This document shows, piece after piece, positions 1 through 11,500 of a stretch of 64,000 nt of DNA. This DNA is from Acanthochromis polyacanthus (taxonomy: Eukaryota; Chordata; Actinopteri; Pomacentridae). Where the stretch lies: NCBI RefSeq assembly GCF_021347895.1, contig NC_067136.1, forward strand, positions 434,001 through 498,000. Direction: 5' to 3'. The position numbers were made by a program, and so were the translations under genes. Every line of letters begins with the position of its first letter. The first letter of the stretch is position 1. The notes beneath the pieces were generated by a model, which saw nothing but the letters and a program-made list of their open reading frames with translations, made no database searches and was not told the DNA's origin.

Positions 1-62
1 TTCTGACAAGAACTAGAACCAGGACTTTACTGGACTCACAACAAACACACTACACTCTTATT
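1..62 (+). other. Tail of a LINE at the left edge of duplicated unit A
   Basis: These bases are the same as 48883-48944, where they follow directly on a non-LTR reverse transcriptase remnant. The unit-A copy is cut by the hAT element at 63-3578 and resumes at 3587-3645. The last 8 bases (55-62, CTCTTATT) are the hAT target duplication. Confidence 0.7.
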
Positions 63-3000
63 CAGTGTTGGGCAGTAACATCACTACAAATAGCGTCGTT
101 AGTAGTTTAACTACATTTTTCTGTAACGACGTGATAGCGTCGTTGTTTACAAATCAACAAACGTTTCTACAGCTTAGCTGATCTTTTGGTCATGTAGCGC
201 GGTAGCGAACGCAAAAAGCTACATTAAAAATGATGAATGTTGAACTGCTTGAAGCGGAGCTTTCTGCTCTGCTGCAGTGTCATCTCACACTTTTAAGGAT
301 CAGATAGTGACATCATCTGTCATGCAACGGCGTGTGTGAACCCATGCAGCAGGCGTGGACAACAGGATGAATTAAAAAACAAACAAAAAAAAAGTTTTAA
401 TTCAATTACAGAGAATAATTTAACAGAAATTCATAATAAATAAGCGGGAGGGAGAGAAGGCAGGAGGGAAAACTAAACCAAATTGACAAACTAAAGGAGG
501 GCCAGAGGGCTGAGAAAAAGCTATAGAATAAAGTAAAACTAACTAAACAAGAACAGATCCGAAGGCCGAAGTAAGGCTAAATAAATTAACTAAAGTGAGG
601 GAAAGGTGGCTTACAGTTAGTCTGGGTTATGGAGGACGGGAGAAGGCTGAGTAGGCTGAGCAGGGCGGGGAGTGAAATGATGGCCGGGAGCTGGCAAGGT
701 ATCCAGGGGAGAAGCAACGGGGTCCGAGGCGTGGGGCGTAGAGTAATAATCCAAGAGGGAAGCAGAGTCCGGGGGGAAACGTCTAAGAGACGGCAACGGC
801 GTGGAGCAGGTAGCAGAGTGCATGGCATGGCGGGGAGAGTGAGTCAATAATGTAGCATCAGTATGGTGGAGAGTGCCAGACTTTATGCTGCACTGATTAC
901 TGATTTGCAGCGGCTGTGTTGTTCTACACAGCCGTAAGTCCTTCAGCTAATGAGCCGGCTCGCTGCAGGCAGAGGAGCATGACATCATCTCAAAACGCCG
1001 ACATGTCTGTGTCGACCAATAGAAGCGGAGGAACTGTTAACGTCGTCATTCAACAATCCCTTGCACTGGATCCACACACACAGACGCTCGCTTCAGTTCA
1101 CTGAGAGATGGCAGAGAAGGAGTCAGAGTCACCGTGGCCCTACCTAAATAGTTATCAGTTTTTGTGAAAAAACGGAGAAAAGTCGTTTTCAGATGCCTAC
1201 GGTGCCAGCCCAAGGCGAAGTTTCTGTCAACTTCAAAGACGTCAAATACAAATCAGAGAACCCATATACAGGTGACTACCGAATATGCACAACCAGCAGC
1301 AATTAGCTAACCACCACATGTCAACCGCAGTATAAGATGCACACACAAACGAGCTACTTTTCAACATCTAAAATTCGCGTGGCAGTAAATTAATTAAATT
1401 AAGCGTAAGGTTGTGGTGGCAGTGTGTGAATGTGTATAAATTGGGGGATTAAATAATTAAAATGATACATATAGGAGGGAAGAGGTATGGGAGAAAACGA
1501 GGTAACAGTAAAACCAAAATCTGTCTTCTTCAGTATTACTGTTAATGGCTGAGAAAAATAACAGAAAGGGAAACAAAAGTGACGGCATAAATGATTAAAT
1601 ATCTTAATCTTACACTCAAGACCAAAACTGAGTTAAGTAGTAGTGGATACAGCACTTTGGGAAAGCATTGAATGATTTTACATAGATATTAGACTTAAGA
1701 AATAAAACTTGATTTAATACCCAACGTGAATACCCAAATTATGTATAATATTGTCTTACTATAATATTGCTTACTTTATATGGAAATGATATCAAATGTA
1801 ACCTATTATACCCTCCAATGTAAGTGGTGTGTTAATATAAGCTACTGCAACTTAATTATCAGATACATTATGTCTGCAATACAAACTAAAAAGAAAATCA
1901 AAACAATGATTTCTAATGTAAAAAGGTTGATTCATTTTAAATATAGCTCCACATATTCCTCAGTGTATCAACTTACTGAGAACAAAAATGATGGTTTAAT
2001 AATAAACAAGTCAGCATTTTCTTGTCTCCGTTTGACTGACTTCATTAGTCCCTGAAATTTTTTGGTAAGAAAAAAAGTAACTTGAATGTACCCGTTAAAG
2101 TACGGCGGCCCGCGGGCGGGACGTTTTTTTTATCGGTATACGCTTTTTTAAAAATAGCAGGACACTGCAAACACGATTATACAAACACTATACACACATA
2201 GAAAGCTGAGATTCTCATGAATCCGCCGGTATAAACCACTTTCAGATGTGATTACCACAGCGGGTAATATAAACACATTTATCCAACAAACAACAAGTCA
2301 TGTAAACGTGCACAGCTCACCTGTCGACGCAGTTTGGACGCTCGTTTCTGGTCATAAAAGAAGATAATCCACAAAAACCGGCCAGAACCCAAGCTTAGCC
2401 ATCCAGAGGAAACAATCCAGTATAATACTTTGGCCAAAACATGTCTCGAAATAGGTAAAAAATCCAGAAAACGATCGGCTCCGTGCGCGTGCACACGGCG
2501 CGTGGTGGCGCTGTGCGTTTCATATTCACTGCATCTTTCTATTATAACTTTATCATACACGGTCCTATTTTCTTTGTTCGCGATTCAAAATGGATACTGG
2601 AGACTTCTCTACCGCTTCAAACCGAACTTCAACCAATCAGGTGACTCGTTTCCGCCTACTTCGGCGATATAGCCAACCATGGCCGAGTCTGACAGATATC
2701 GATTACATCACTTGATTGACTTGTTTCTCAGCAAATCACGCCGGAGGAAACGTTAGATTGACAGGCCTGGTAGCCAATGAGCTTGCTGAATGGCTTGAAT
2801 ATAAATCCCGCCTCTGCCAGCGGCTTTATATGATATTTCATTCGTGAGCTCCGGGCTCCACCTGCTGTTTCTCTGTATTCCTCTCAATCTGTGTGTGTGA
2901 TCGACACTGAAGCCTATCTGAAGTGATTTTTTGAGTTCTTTATGAGTTTTTGGAATGAAAATAATGTGAAAATTAAGTGAAAATGAATTTATACCATTCT

Positions 3001-3578
3001 GTAAAGAGTGTGCACAGTGTATAAAGATCGTATCCAACATTGACAGGGGCGGAGCATATCAGTACAAATACATGTGTGAAACACTCATTTCTTGTAGTAT
3101 TGCTCTGAAATTTTGACCTGAACTATGTAAGACCCCAGGCTTTTGCAATATTGTGTTTTCAAGCTCTTACAGTGCTGCCACACTGATTTTCAGGTGTTTT
3201 ATTAGGGAAAAAATGTAGGCGAGAAAAAAATTCATCCTAATTCAGTGTGTGCCAACATGAAATACTCTGTGCCAGTAGCACCTAGAGTAATTCTGACTGC
3301 ACTGGGTGAAAATTCAGGTTGTCAGCTTTCAAATGAGACCCCAACCATGCATGTACTCCAAACAGTTCAAGAACAGCATTCAATTTACTTTCTGTAAATC
3401 TCAGTAGAAATTTCGGGCGGAAATTGCCTGGACCTTAAAGGGCTACTTTGGTCATATTGCTGTAGCTTAGCTTGCTACATTTCTGTGGGTCATAGCTTCA
3501 GTGTAGTAAAGCTTGATTTAACACGGAGTAGCTGCTAGCTTAGCTCATTACAGTTTCCAAGTAGCTTGCCCAACACTG
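63..3578. mobile_element. Non-autonomous hAT transposon, 3.5 kb
   Basis: The left end reads CAGTGTTGGGCAGTAAC and the right end, reverse complemented, CAGTGTTGGGCAAGCTAC. The flanks are a perfect 8-bp duplication, CTCTTATT, at 55-62 and 3579-3586. The empty site is preserved in unit C near 48937, which proves the insertion. Termini and 8-bp duplication are diagnostic of hAT. No transposase reading frame was found inside; short open frames at 1780-2055 and 2279-3040 resemble nothing I know. Part of the interior (about 2086-2460) is a relic of the piggyBac-like family also seen at 57725. The insertion separates the LINE tail from the 42-bp array of unit A, so it came after the A/C duplication or was never in C. 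Confidence 0.9.
2086..2460 (-). mobile_element. Relic of a piggyBac-like MITE family inside the hAT
   Basis: On the minus strand this matches 47030-47290 and 57885-58200, including CATGAATCCGCCGGTATAAA and the adjoining AACCACTTTCAGATGTGATT. The end at 2088 carries CCCGTTAAAG, like the ends of the copy near 47870. Other copies are partial (43570-43717) or TTAA-flanked (57725-58276). This copy is diverged and its far end was not located. Confidence 0.6.
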
Positions 3579-3645
3579 CTCTTATTACATGTTACATACT
3601 ACATACATACACTTCATACATGCCTTTAGCACATTTCGACAAACT

Positions 3646-6600
3646 TGGTCATGTTGTGTCTCTTTGTTGTAGTTTTCAGTCTGTTGTTGGTCGTGTTGTG
3701 TCTCTCTGTTGTAGTTTTCAGTCCGTTGTTGGTCATGTTGTGTCTCTCTGTTGTAGTTTTCAGTCCGTTGTTGGTCATGTTGTATCTCTTTGTTGTAGTT
3801 TTCAGTCCGTTGTTGGTCATGTTGTGTCTCTCTGTTGTAGTTTTCAGTCCGTTGTTGGTCATGTTGTGTCTCTCTGTTGTAGTTTTCAGTCCGTTGTTGG
3901 TCATGTTGTGTCTCTTTGTTGTAGTTTTCAGTCCGTTGTTGGTCATGTTGTGTCTTTGTTGTAGTTTTCAGTCCGTTGTTGGTCATGTTGTGTCTCTTTG
4001 TTGTAGTTTTCAGTCTGTTGTTGGTCATGTTGTGTCTTTGTTGTAGTTTTCAGTCTGTTGTTGGTCATGTTGTGTCTCTTTGTTGTAGTTTTCAGTCTGT
4101 TGTTGGTCATGTTGTGTCTCTTTGTTGTAGTTTTCAGTCTGTTGTTGGTCATGTTGTGTCTCTTTGTTGTAGTTTTCAGTCCGTTGTTGGTCATGTTGTG
4201 TCTTTGTTGTAGTTTTCAGTCTGTTGTTGGTCATGTTGTGTTTCTATATTGTAGTTTTCAGTCCGTTGTTGGTCATGTTGTGTCTTTGTTGTAGTTTTCA
4301 GTCCGTTGTTGGTCATGTTGTGTCTTTGTTGTAGTTTTCAGTCTGTTGTTGGTCGTGTTGTGTCTCTTTGTTGTAGTTTTCAGTCCGTTGTTGGTCATGT
4401 TGTGTCTCTATATTGCAGTTTTCAGTCTGTTGTTGGTCATGTTGTGTCTCTATATTGCAGTTTTCAGTCTGTTGTTGGTCATGTTGTGTCTCTATATTGT
4501 AGTTTTCAGTCTGTTGTTGGTCGTGTTGTGTCTCTTTGTTGTAGTTTTCAGTCCGTTGTTGGTCATGTTGTGTCTCTATATTGCAGTTTTCAGTCTGTTG
4601 TTGGTCATGTTGTGTCTCTATATTGCAGTTTTCAGTCTGTTGTTGGTCATGTTGTGTCTCTATATTGCAGTTTTCAGTCTGTTGTTGGTCATGTTGTGTT
4701 TCTATATTGTAGTTTTCAGTCCGTTGTTGGTCATGTTGTGTCTTTGTTGTAGTTTTCAGTCCGTTGTTGGTCATGTTGTGTCTTTGTTGTAGTTTTCAGT
4801 CAGTTGTTGGTCATGTTGTGTCTTTGTTGTAGTTTTCAGTCCGTTGTTGGTCATGTTGTGTCTCTTTGTTGTAGTTTTCAGTCCGTTGTTGGTCATGTTG
4901 TGTCTCTTTGTTGTAGTTTTCAGTCCGTTGTTGGTCATGTTGTGTCTTTGTTGTAGTTTTCAGTCCGTTGTTGGTCATGTTGTGTCTTTGTTGTAGTTTT
5001 CAGTCTGTTGTTGGTCATGTTGTGTCTCTTTGTTGTAGTTTTCAGTCTGTTGTTGGTCATGTTGTGTCTCTTTGTTGTAGTTTTCAGTCTGTTGTTGGTC
5101 GTGTTGTGTCTCTTTGTTGTAGTTTTCAGTCTGTTGTTGGTCGTGTTGTGTCTCTTTGTTGTAGTTTTCAGTCCGTTGTTGGTCATGTTGTGTCTCTCTG
5201 TTGTAGTTTTCAGTCCGTTGTTGGTCATGTTGTGTCTCTTTGTTGTAGTTTTCAGTCCGTTGTTGGTCATGTTGTGTCTTTGTTGTAGTTTTCAGTCCGT
5301 TGTTGGTCATGTTGTGTCTCTTTGTTGTAGTTTTCAGTCTGTTGTTGGTCATGTTGTGTCTTTGTTGTAGTTTTCAGTCTGTTGTTGGTCATGTTGTGTC
5401 TCTTTGTTGTAGTTTTCAGTCTGTTGTTGGTCATGTTGTGTCTCTTTGTTGTAGTTTTCAGTCTGTTGTTGGTCATGTTGTGTCTCTTTGTTGTAGTTTT
5501 CAGTCCGTTGTTGGTCATGTTGTGTCTTTGTTGTAGTTTTCAGTCTGTTGTTGGTCATGTTGTGTTTCTATATTGTAGTTTTCAGTCCGTTGTTGGTCAT
5601 GTTGTGTCTCTCTGTTGTAGTTTTCAGTCCGTTGTTGGTCATGTTGTGTCTCTTTGTTGTAGTTTTCAGTCCGTTGTTGGTCATGTTGTGTCTTTGTTGT
5701 AGTTTTCAGTCCGTTGTTGGTCATGTTGTGTCTCTTTGTTGTAGTTTTCAGTCTGTTGTTGGTCATGTTGTGTCTTTGTTGTAGTTTTCAGTCTGTTGTT
5801 GGTCATGTTGTGTCTCTTTGTTGTAGTTTTCAGTCTGTTGTTGGTCATGTTGTGTCTCTTTGTTGTAGTTTTCAGTCTGTTGTTGGTCATGTTGTGTCTC
5901 TTTGTTGTAGTTTTCAGTCCGTTGTTGGTCATGTTGTGTCTTTGTTGTAGTTTTCAGTCTGTTGTTGGTCATGTTGTGTTTCTATATTGTAGTTTTCAGT
6001 CCGTTGTTGGTCATGTTGTGTCTTTGTTGTAGTTTTCAGTCCGTTGTTGGTCATGTTGTGTCTTTGTTGTAGTTTTCAGTCTGTTGTTGGTCGTGTTGTG
6101 TCTCTTTGTTGTAGTTTTCAGTCCGTTGTTGGTCATGTTGTGTCTCTATATTGCAGTTTTCAGTCTGTTGTTGGTCATGTTGTGTCTCTATATTGCAGTT
6201 TTCAGTCTGTTGTTGGTCATGTTGTGTCTCTATATTGTAGTTTTCAGTCTGTTGTTGGTCGTGTTGTGTCTCTTTGTTGTAGTTTTCAGTCCGTTGTTGG
6301 TCATGTTGTGTCTCTATATTGCAGTTTTCAGTCTGTTGTTGGTCATGTTGTGTCTCTATATTGCAGTTTTCAGTCTGTTGTTGGTCATGTTGTGTCTCTA
6401 TATTGCAGTTTTCAGTCTGTTGTTGGTCATGTTGTGTTTCTATATTGTAGTTTTCAGTCCGTTGTTGGTCATGTTGTGTCTTTGTTGTAGTTTTCAGTCC
6501 GTTGTTGGTCATGTTGTGTCTTTGTTGTAGTTTTCAGTCAGTTGTTGGTCATGTTGTGTCTTTGTTGTAGTTTTCAGTCCGTTGTTGGTCATGTTGTGTC

Positions 6601-8177
6601 TCTTTGTTGTAGTTTTCAGTCCGTTGTTGGTCATGTTGTGTCTCTTTGTTGTAGTTTTCAGTCCGTTGTTGGTCATGTTGTGTCTTTGTTGTAGTTTTCA
6701 GTCCGTTGTTGGTCATGTTGTGTCTCTTTGTTGTAGTTTTCAGTCCGTTGTTGGTCATGTTGTGTCTTTGTTGTAGTTTTCAGTCCGTTGTTGGTCATGT
6801 TGTGTCTCTTTGTTGTAGTTTTCAGTCCGTTGTTGGTCATGTTGTGTCTCTTTGTTGTAGTTTTCAGTCCGTTGTTGGTCATGTTATGTCTCTGTTGTAG
6901 TTTTCAGTCTGTTGTTGGTCATGTGTCTGTCTGTTGTAGTTTTCAGTCTGTTGTTGGTCGTGTTGTGTCTCTTTGTTGTAGTTTTCAGTCTGTTGTTGGT
7001 CATGTTGTGTCTCTGTTGTAGTTTTCAGTCTGTTGTTGGTCATGTGTCTCTCTGTTGTAGTTTTCAGTCTGTTGTTGGTCGTGTTGTGTCTCTCTGTTGT
7101 AGTTTTCAGTCTGTTGTTGGTCGTGTTGTGTCTCTTTGTTGTAGTTTTCAGTCTGTTGTTGGTCGTGTTGTGTATTTTTGTTGTAGTTTTCAGTCTGTTG
7201 TTGGTCGTGTTGTGTCTCTTTGTTGTAGTTTTCAGTCTGTTGTTGGTCATGTTGTGTCTTTGTTGTAGTTTTCAGTCTGTTGTTGGTCATGTTGTGTCTC
7301 TCTGTTGTAGTTTTCAGTCCGTTGTTGGTCATGTTGTGTCTCTTTGTTGTAGTTTTCAGTCCGTTGTTGGTCATGTTGTGTCTCTTTGTTGTAGTTTTCA
7401 GTCCGTTGTTGGTCATGTTGTGTCTTTGTTGTAGTTTTCAGTCCATTGTTGGTCATGTTGTGTCTCTTTGTTGTAGTTTTCAGTCCGTTGTTGGTCATGT
7501 TGTGTCTTTGTTGTAGTTTTCAGTCCGTTGTTGGTCATGTTGTGTCTCTTTGTTGTAGTTTTCAGTCCGTTGTTGGTCATGTTGTGTGTCTTTGTTGTAG
7601 TTTTCAGTCCGTTGTTGGTCATGTTGTGTCTCTTTGTTGTAGTTTTCAGTCTGTTGTTGGTCATGTTGTGTCTTTGTTGTAGTTTTCAGTCCGTTGTTGG
7701 TCATGTTGTGTCTCTTTGTTGTAGTTTTCAGTCTTTTGTTGGTCGTGTTGTGTCTCTTTGTTGTAGTTTTCAGTCTGTTGTTGGTCGTGTTGTGTCTCTT
7801 TGTTGTAGTTTTCAGTCTGTTGTTGGTCATGTTGTGTCTTTGTTGTAGTTTTCAGTCTGTTGTTGGTCATGTTGTGTCTCTCTGTTGTAGTTTTCAGTCC
7901 GTTGTTGGTCATGTTGTGTCTCTTTGTTGTAGTTTTCAGTCCGTTGTTGGTCATGTTGTGTCTTTGTTGTAGTTTTCAGTCCGTTGTTGGTCATGTTGTG
8001 TCTCTTTGTTGTAGTTTTCAGTCTGTTGTTGGTCATGTTGTGTCTCTATATTGTAGTTTTCAGTCCGTTGTTGGTCATGTTGTGTCTTTGTTGTAGTTTT
8101 CAGTCTGTTGTTGGTCATGTTGTGTCTTTGTTGTAGTTTTCAGTCTGTTGTTGGTCATGTTGTGTCTCTGTTGTAGT
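3646..8177. repeat. 40-42 bp minisatellite, about 109 copies, downstream of receptor copy A
   Basis: Tandem units built on GTTGTGTCTCTTTGTTGTAG followed by TTTTCAGTCTGTTGTTGGTCAT. Variants include a 40-bp form, CTGTTGTAG, and TATATTGCAG. Long frames on both strands are translations of the repeat and not genes. A second array of the same unit follows copy C at 49003-50125. At copy B only one partial unit is left, near 21098. Blocks of variant units recur in the same order (3943-4880 again at 5681-6618), so the array has a higher-order structure. Confidence 0.95.
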
Positions 8178-8563
8178 TTTCTGAGTCTTTGTGTGTTTTT
8201 CTGCTCTAACATCAGTGATGAGGAAACAGTGAGTCCAGTCCAGTACTTTCTGAGTCACACTGAACAAATACTGAGTCACTTTGTTTTCTGGAGTCATTTA
8301 ATGGAATAATTTGACAAATATTCACATATATTTTGAGAAACTTTAAATTATTTGTGAAACGTGGAGTCATTTTAAGCCATTTTGTTATTTAGAACACATT
8401 TTTTCCCCAGAACAAACAAAAATATGCAAAATTAGCACAGAGAGACAAGAAAACAGAAATAAAAAAACCCCAGCAATGATACAAAGTGAACGCAAAGACA
8501 GGAAACAGCACAATTACATGATAAAATAAACACACTTTCTGATTGGAGGATCCTGAGTTCAGC
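8178..8563 (-). other. 3' untranslated and flanking sequence of receptor copy A
   Basis: This segment is shared with 29181-29439 (B) and about 50126-50561 (C). On the minus strand a variant poly(A) signal ATTAAA lies at 8297-8302, about 265 bases past the stop codon. It is conserved as CATTTAATGG in all copies. No other gene is seen here. Confidence 0.5.
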
Positions 8564-11500
8564 TCAGAACTGATGCTCCGTGGTCACAGCAGTGATGATG
8601 TCATCATAGTCATCATCCAATCCCTGCTCAGCCTGTGTGGGCGGGGCCATCACCATGGAGACAGGAAAGTCATTTCCTGCAGTCAGAGAAGATCAGAAAG
8701 AAAATAATTTATCAACACATGAAGAGTTCAGTTAGAGACAGCTGTCAATCATCAGAGGATTGATTGACTGATTGATTGATTGATTGATTAACAGGTCAGT
8801 GATTGATCAGTACCTGTAGCTCTGTGTCGATACAAAGACACCATGAGGCCAGTAGAGATGAAGTATGGACAGAACACCACCAGGTGGCAGAGCAGCCTGA
8901 AGACAAGATGGAGGGAGGAGGAGACAGGGGGCGGAGCTGAAGAAGGGGGAGGGGCTGAGGAAGGGGGCGGAGATGCGGAATGGGGCGGAGCTGAGGTTGT
9001 AGGTTTACCTGAAGAGAGAAGAGAACCTGATCATGTGACTCTTTCTGCTCATTTCATGTTTATTTTCAGTCATTCTGTTTCTGTTTGTAGATGTGATTGT
9101 TGTGTGTCTCTCCTCATGTTGTGTGTCTCTACTCATGTTGTGTGTCTCTACTCATGTTGCGTGTCTCTACTCATGTTGTGTGTCTCTGCTCATGTCGTGT
9201 GTCTCTCCTCATGTTGTGTGTCTCTCCTCATGTTGTGTCTCTCCTCATGTTGTGTGTCTCTGCTCATGTTGTGTGTCTCTCCTCATGTTGTGTGTCTCTC
9301 CTCATGTTGTGTGTCTCTCCTCATGTTGTGTCTCTACTCATGTTGTGTGTCTCTACTCATGTTGTGTGTCTCTACTCATGTTGTGTGTCTCTCCTCATGT
9401 TGTGAGTCTCTCCTCATGTTGTGTGTCTCTCCTCATGTTGTGTGTCTCTCCTCATGTTGTGTGTCTCTCCTCATGTTGTGTGTCTCTCCTCATGTTGTGT
9501 GTCTCTCCTCATGTTGTGTGTCTCTCCTCATGTTGTGTGTTTCTCCTCATGTTGTGTGTCTCTTTCAGTAGAAGAATCCTGACCTGTGACAGAGATCCAG
9601 CTGGATGGAGACTCTCCATGACTGCTGGTGTTACACCTGTAGAGGCCTTCATCAGACCTGGAAACATGGAGGATGGTCATGTGACCTCCGGGCTCAGTCC
9701 TGATGAGGGAGCCATCTTTATAGAAAGCAGCTGGGAGGGGGGAGTCCTGCTTTGATTGACAGCTCAGAATGAGGGGATCTCCCTCCATCACAGGGAGGAC
9801 AGGACTCTGCAGGATCACTGATCCACCTCAACACAGAGACAAACTACAGCATTTCATCCATTCACACACAGCTTCATCAGCACTGACTGCACAGCTCATC
9901 TTACCAGAAACAGTGAGGTTGATGCTCTGACTGGCTGCTGCCTCCATGGACTCACACCAGTAAACTCCACTGTCAAACTGAATCATGAAGTCGATGTTAC
10001 AGGTAGAACCAGACCATTTTCCGAAGTCATTTCCACATACAGTTCTGGTTTCTCTGGTGGTGTTTCTCCTCAGAGTCCATCCAGCAGATCTGTCTTCATC
10101 CTCACAGCTCAGAGAAACAGACTCTCCTCTAAAAAACTGAGATCTTCTAGGATTTACAGTCAGATGAGCTGGATGAACAAGTAAAGAAACAATTTAGGGC
10201 TTTGAGCTGCAGTGTGTCATCAGGAGAGCTGAAGTTATTCAGTGCTGCGTTTGTTTGTGATTTTTAAACTGAAACAAATCACTGCAGGAGAATGAGTGTG
10301 TTTTACAACAACCCGTCCATCCACCCCAACCTCAGAGAATTGTTTGGCTCCTCATTCTTTTTTTCCCTTTCAATAAAAAGTACGACAGCTGCCCTTGTTA
10401 AGTACTTCTACTACTTGTACCTTCAGCTTTGACCGTCTTGCTCTTATTTCAGCCTGTAGTGTCACATCATCATCTTGGATCAATTGTATTCTCTTCTTCT
10501 TATTTTCCTTTCGAATTTTCCCTTCAGGGGTCGCCACAGCGAATCAATTGCCTCTTTAACCACATCCATAAACCTCCTCTTTGGTCTTCCTCTAGGCCTC
10601 CTGCCTGGCAGTGGGAAACTCAGCATCCTTCTACCAATATATTCACTCTCTCTCCTCTGGACATGTCTGAACCATCTCAGTCTGTCCTCTCTGACTTTAT
10701 CTCCAAAGCCTCTAACATGTGCTGTCCCTCTGATGTTCTCATTCCTGATCCTATCCATCCTGGTCACTCCCAAAGAGAACCTCAGCATCTTCAGTTCTGC
10801 TACCTCCAGCTCTGCCTCCTGTCTTTTCCTCAGGGACACTGTCTCCAGACCAAACAACATGGCTGGTCTCACCACAGTTTTGTAAACCTTTCCTTTCATT
10901 TTAGCTGAAACTCTTCTATCACACATCACACCTGACACTTTTCTCCAGCCGTTCCAGCCTGCCTTTACACGCTTCTTCACCTCTTTTCCACACTCTCCAT
11001 TGCTCTGGACTGTTGACCCTAAGTACTTAAAATCCTCCACCTTCTTGATCTCTTCTCCCTGTAACCTCACTCTTCCACTTGGGTCCCTCTCATTCACACA
11101 CAGATACTCCGTCTTGCTGCGGCTAACCTTCATTTCTCTCCTTTCCAGGGCAAACCTCCACGCCTCTAGCTTCTCCTCCACCTGTTCCCTGCTCTCACTA
11201 CAGATCACAATGTCATCTGCAAACATCATAGTCCATGGAGACTCCTGTCTAACCTCGTCTGTCATCCTGTCCATCACCATAGCAAACAAGAAGGGGCTCA
11301 GAGCTGATCCCTGATGTACTCCTACCTCCACCTTGAATCAAGTGTATTCTCTGATATCGACGATTTATCTTCAAACCCAAACATCACACCAGATGGAGTC
11401 GGACATCCTGGTATGTTTGGCGTCTGACAGATTGAATCTTTTTCTGCCAGTGTAGTGTAGTAGAGTAGTTGTTCCTTCCTGCTGTGTCATTATTACTGAA

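Noticed and set aside
3566..8096. Many open frames of 60-150 aa on both strands
   Set aside because: They are translations of the 42-bp tandem repeat; unit lengths and variants decide where they start and stop.
3646..8177. CRISPR array
   Set aside because: Units are contiguous without unique spacers, and the setting is a vertebrate genome.
8564..8676. ITIM in the receptor tail
   Set aside because: The tyrosine context is DDYDDI; the -2 residue is Asp instead of Ile, Val, Leu or Ser.
9093..9755. Plus-strand frames rich in Cys, Ser, Leu and Val
   Set aside because: They read the 19-bp intronic array and the antisense of Ig2 of the receptor gene; the same occurs at 29935-30946 and 51034-52363.
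10429..10908. Plus-strand frames of 136-159 aa
   Set aside because: They are the antisense of the RTE reverse transcriptase fragment.
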